From the NCBI GenBank assembly GCA_002482815.1, contig DLGS01000278.1, positions 1-8,285 of the forward strand: 8,285 nucleotides of DNA. The letters run 5' to 3'. Position numbers and translations under genes: made by a program. Under the pieces are notes generated by a model, which saw only the letters and a program-made list of their open reading frames with translations, was not told the DNA's origin and ran no database searches. Positions 6,111-8,285 of this stretch are shown here, in pieces (position 1 is the first letter of the stretch; each line of letters opens with the position of its first letter). Source of the DNA: Bacteroidetes bacterium UBA7688. GTDB lineage: Bacteria; Bacteroidota; Bacteroidia; Chitinophagales; Chitinophagaceae.

Positions 6111-7292
6111 TTGAAAAAGATTTTTTTTCTCCTCTTCCTGTCTTTTACAATACATCTTACTTTTTCTGTCAATGGTTCAGCACAAGATAGTGTTGTAAGA
6201 AAAGGAATTCAGGTAAGCCTCCTCACATGTGGAACAGGAGATGAAATATATAGTGTATTTGGTCATACCGCAGTGCGAATTGTAGATACTGCTGCCGAAA
6301 CAGATATTGTCTATAATTATGGAACTTTTGAGTATGGGGAGGATTTTGAGTTGCAGTTTATGAAAGGAAAATTGCTTTATTATCTTTCTGAGGAGCGTTA
6401 CAGCGATTTTGTAGACTTGTATCAATCAGAAGGAAGATGGATTGAAGAACAGGTTTTGATTAGCAGCGAAGCGGATAAAAGAAAAATACAGGATTATTTG
6501 CTGATAAACCTTTTGCCTGAAAACCGGGCGTACAAGTATGACTTCTTTTTTGATAATTGCGCTACACGCATCAGGGATATTTTTACGCAGACTCATGGTA
6601 AAGCATTTCAATATCCCAATGTATTACCTGACCAAAAATCTCTTTCCTTCCGGGATATTATAAATCAATACCTGGCACGCAATGTCTGGGAAAGATTCGG
6701 TATCAATATTTTATTAGGGAGTAAGATTGATGTAAAAATGAGCAATAGCCAAATTATGTTTCTGCCTGATTATCTCAGAGATGCAGTAGGCGGCGCTACA
6801 CTGGATGGAAATCGATTTGTTTCGAAAGCCGAACTGATTGTAAAAGAACAGCGAAAAGCAGCATCATCTGATTACAGTGTTCTTATTGTCTTATATGGAA
6901 TGTTGATTTTGCTCGCTGCAGGACTGTTTGTTCCTAAACTCAGATTGTTGGGTCTTTTCCTGTCTAATTTCATTTTGGTGGTAACCGGTCTTTTAGGTGT
7001 ATTGATTATTGTAATGTGGCTGGGAACCGACCATCAAAACTGTGCAAACAATTACAATTTGCTTTGGGCATTACCGACCAACTTGTATTTTGCTTTCAAA
7101 AAGAAGCAGTATAAATATGCTATGATAGCGATTGTCCTCATTTTTGTATCACTGCTTTTGCACCTGCTGGGTATTCAGCAATTATTACTACCTGAGATGA
7201 TAGCTGTCCTGGCAATGTTATTACTTATCTTCAGCAGCAATTACAGAAAGTATAAAAAGGATATTGATGGAAAAAAAGCAGTTACTGAATAA
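6111..7292 (+). CDS. DUF4105 (Lnb N-terminal periplasmic domain) membrane protein
   Basis: This 393-residue envelope protein has a signal peptide at 1-24 (KKIFFLLFL core, GSA before Q25), a periplasmic DUF4105 domain at about 32-230, and a C-terminal block of about four membrane segments (near 255-273, 280-304, 338-356 and 359-377). DUF4105 is the domain of Lnb, an integral-membrane enzyme that makes lyso-form N-acylated lipoproteins in some Firmicutes. The conserved candidate catalytic residues are present: H52 in VFGHTAVRI and C150 in FFDNCATRIRD. A further conserved-looking polar stretch, TDHQN...NYNLLWALPTN, begins near H308 between membrane segments 2 and 3. The start is TTG at 6111: an in-frame TAA lies 15 bases upstream, and the next in-frame ATG would remove the signal peptide. 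The 3' end overlaps the hydrolase gene by 26 bases. Acyltransferase activity on lipoproteins is inference from the family; the exact reaction in this organism is not shown. Confidence 0.9.
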   Translation: MKKIFFLLFLSFTIHLTFSVNGSAQDSVVRKGIQVSLLTCGTGDEIYSVFGHTAVRIVDTAAETDIVYNYGTFEYGEDFELQFMKGKLLYYLSEERYSDFVDLYQSEGRWIEEQVLISSEADKRKIQDYLLINLLPENRAYKYDFFFDNCATRIRDIFTQTHGKAFQYPNVLPDQKSLSFRDIINQYLARNVWERFGINILLGSKIDVKMSNSQIMFLPDYLRDAVGGATLDGNRFVSKAELIVKEQRKAASSDYSVLIVLYGMLILLAAGLFVPKLRLLGLFLSNFILVVTGLLGVLIIVMWLGTDHQNCANNYNLLWALPTNLYFAFKKKQYKYAMIAIVLIFVSLLLHLLGIQQLLLPEMIAVLAMLLLIFSSNYRKYKKDIDGKKAVTE

Positions 7293-8085
7293 AACTTTTG
7301 ATGAAATAGTATATTATAAAACTGGTGCCGGACCAGCCATTCTGCTGGTACACGGTTTCCCGGCTAATGCCGAATTGTGGCGATTTGTAGTTCCCGTTTT
7401 GGCAGAAAAGTATACAGTCATTCTGCCTGATTTTTTTGGAAAGGAAGAGATTTGGTTAAAGGACGGAGAAACATCAACTTCATTATTAGCCGAAAGCTTT
7501 AATGATATACTGGTTCATGAAAATCTGAGTAAAGTTTTATACATAGGTCATTCCATGGGGGGATATATGGGTTTGGAATTTGCATCCCGCTATCCTGAAA
7601 AGCTGGTTGGTTTATCATTAGTTCACTCTTCTCCATTGCCGGATGATGAAGCAAGGGCAGAAGGACGCCGGAAAACAGTCACCATTTTACAACAAGGAGG
7701 TAAACGCCTTTTTCTAAAAAAAATGGTTCCAGCCTTGTTTGCACCTGCGTTTTTAGAAAGTAATCCCGAAATTGTTGAGCGTCAATTGAATGAATCTGTT
7801 CAGGTAAACGATGAAAGCCTTGCAGCTTTTTATAAAGCCATTATGGAGAGAAGGGAAACCACCGGCATCACAAAAAATGCTGAATTTCCGATTCAGACCA
7901 TTATCGGCAAAAAAGATTCTATTGCAAATATTACAAAAGAATTAGCAGGAGAGATTCTGGCAAACGTTAACTTTGTAAGGGTATATGAAAATGCCGGGCA
8001 TATGGCCATGCTTGAAAATTCCCGGGAATTAAATGTAGATTTACTTGATTTTGCTGCTTATTGTTGGTCGCGAAATAAGACATAA
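7267..8085 (+). CDS. Alpha/beta-fold hydrolase (esterase/lipase-like, substrate unknown)
   Basis: This 272-residue cytoplasmic protein without a signal peptide has the full alpha/beta hydrolase layout. The oxyanion-hole motif HGFP is at 29-32, the nucleophile elbow GHSMGG has Ser96, the acid is probably D217 (GKKDS), and the catalytic His is H245 in NAGHMAMLE. A helical cap about 125-200 lies between the core halves. Such enzymes cleave esters, thioesters or related bonds; nothing here fixes the substrate. The ATG at 7267 is preferred over a TTG one codon earlier. The start overlaps the last 26 bases of the DUF4105 gene in another frame, so translation is probably coupled to that gene. The next gene begins 3 bases after its stop. 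Its place beside a DUF4105 protein makes an acyl-lipid substrate conceivable, but this is inference. Confidence 0.92.
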   Translation: MEKKQLLNKTFDEIVYYKTGAGPAILLVHGFPANAELWRFVVPVLAEKYTVILPDFFGKEEIWLKDGETSTSLLAESFNDILVHENLSKVLYIGHSMGGYMGLEFASRYPEKLVGLSLVHSSPLPDDEARAEGRRKTVTILQQGGKRLFLKKMVPALFAPAFLESNPEIVERQLNESVQVNDESLAAFYKAIMERRETTGITKNAEFPIQTIIGKKDSIANITKELAGEILANVNFVRVYENAGHMAMLENSRELNVDLLDFAAYCWSRNKT

Positions 8086-8088
8086 ACA

Positions 8089-8285
8089 ATGATTTGGAAC
8101 CACCGTATATTGAAGACCTTGTTACTGTTAGCCTCTCTGTTTTTAAGTGAGGTTGCGGATAGCTTTGCTTCACATATTGTAGGGGGAGAAGTGACCTATA
8201 CTTGTCTTGGGGGCAATATGTACCGGATCCGGCTCTCCATTTACCGTGATTGTATCGGTGGAATTCCCAATGCTATTTCTGAGGA
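8089..8285 (+). CDS. N-terminus of a large secreted surface protein, SHIVGGE type (cut by window end)
   Basis: The ATG at 8089 opens a frame that runs without a stop to the window edge (65 codons plus two bases). Residues 1-27 are a signal peptide with a leucine-rich core (LKTLLLLASLFL) and a probable cleavage after SFA. The mature protein starts SHIVGGEVTYTCLGGN, followed by YRIRLSIYRDC. I recognise this beginning from very large Bacteroidota proteins that carry PKD/Ig-like repeats and end in a gliding-motility-associated (T9SS type B) C-terminal domain. Neither the repeats nor the sorting domain can be seen here, so that part is expectation. The gene starts 3 bases after the hydrolase stop and probably shares its transcript. 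Confidence 0.85.
   Translation, partial: MIWNHRILKTLLLLASLFLSEVADSFASHIVGGEVTYTCLGGNMYRIRLSIYRDCIGGIPNAISE

Noticed and set aside
7967..8173. 68-codon minus-strand frame across the hydrolase/surface-protein junction
   Set aside because: It is antisense to two better-supported genes and has no domain or signal peptide.

Overview
The window comes from a member of the Bacteroidota, most likely a Chitinophagaceae- or Sphingobacteriia-like bacterium; the lower ranks are inference. The evidence is a secreted protease ending in a type IX secretion (T9SS) type A sorting domain, a GEVED domain, a cut-off gene whose product begins with the SHIVGGEVTYTC signature of large Bacteroidota surface proteins, a DUF4105 membrane protein, A-rich leaders without clear Shine-Dalgarno sequences, and -7-like TAnnTTTG boxes. 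Every gene is chromosomal in style. I saw no RNA gene, insertion sequence, CRISPR array or phage gene, and no gene-free stretch longer than about 150 bases.

Left part (1-1951, minus strand). In reading order: engB/yihA, the ribosome-assembly GTPase (1951-1331); a DMP19/DUF4375-like protein of unknown role (1259-753); and clpX, the AAA+ unfoldase of the ClpXP protease (605 to the window edge, 3' part missing). All three point the same way with gaps of 71 and 147 bases. clpX is not directly preceded by clpP.

Middle (1952-5987, plus strand). A 56-base divergent gap separates engB from ubiE/menG, the methyltransferase of menaquinone synthesis. It is followed by a 1045-residue secreted M43 (pappalysin-type) zinc metalloprotease. 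This carries a signal peptide, pro-region, catalytic domain with intact zinc site, GEVED domain, four related cysteine-bearing Ig-like modules, a fifth shorter module and a T9SS C-terminal sorting domain. A strong intrinsic terminator at 6010-6043 closes this unit.

Right part (6111-8285, plus strand). A compact three-gene run with a 26-base overlap and then a 3-base gap. It encodes a DUF4105 (Lnb-type) membrane protein that starts with TTG, an alpha/beta hydrolase with a complete catalytic triad, and the start of a large secreted surface protein cut by the window end. The tight packing suggests co-transcription. A shared task in envelope lipid or lipoprotein modification is possible but is inference.

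Most of the window is ordinary housekeeping plus envelope genes. The best candidates for new biology are the DUF4105-hydrolase pair, the module architecture of the protease, and the unexplained DUF4375 gene between engB and clpX.
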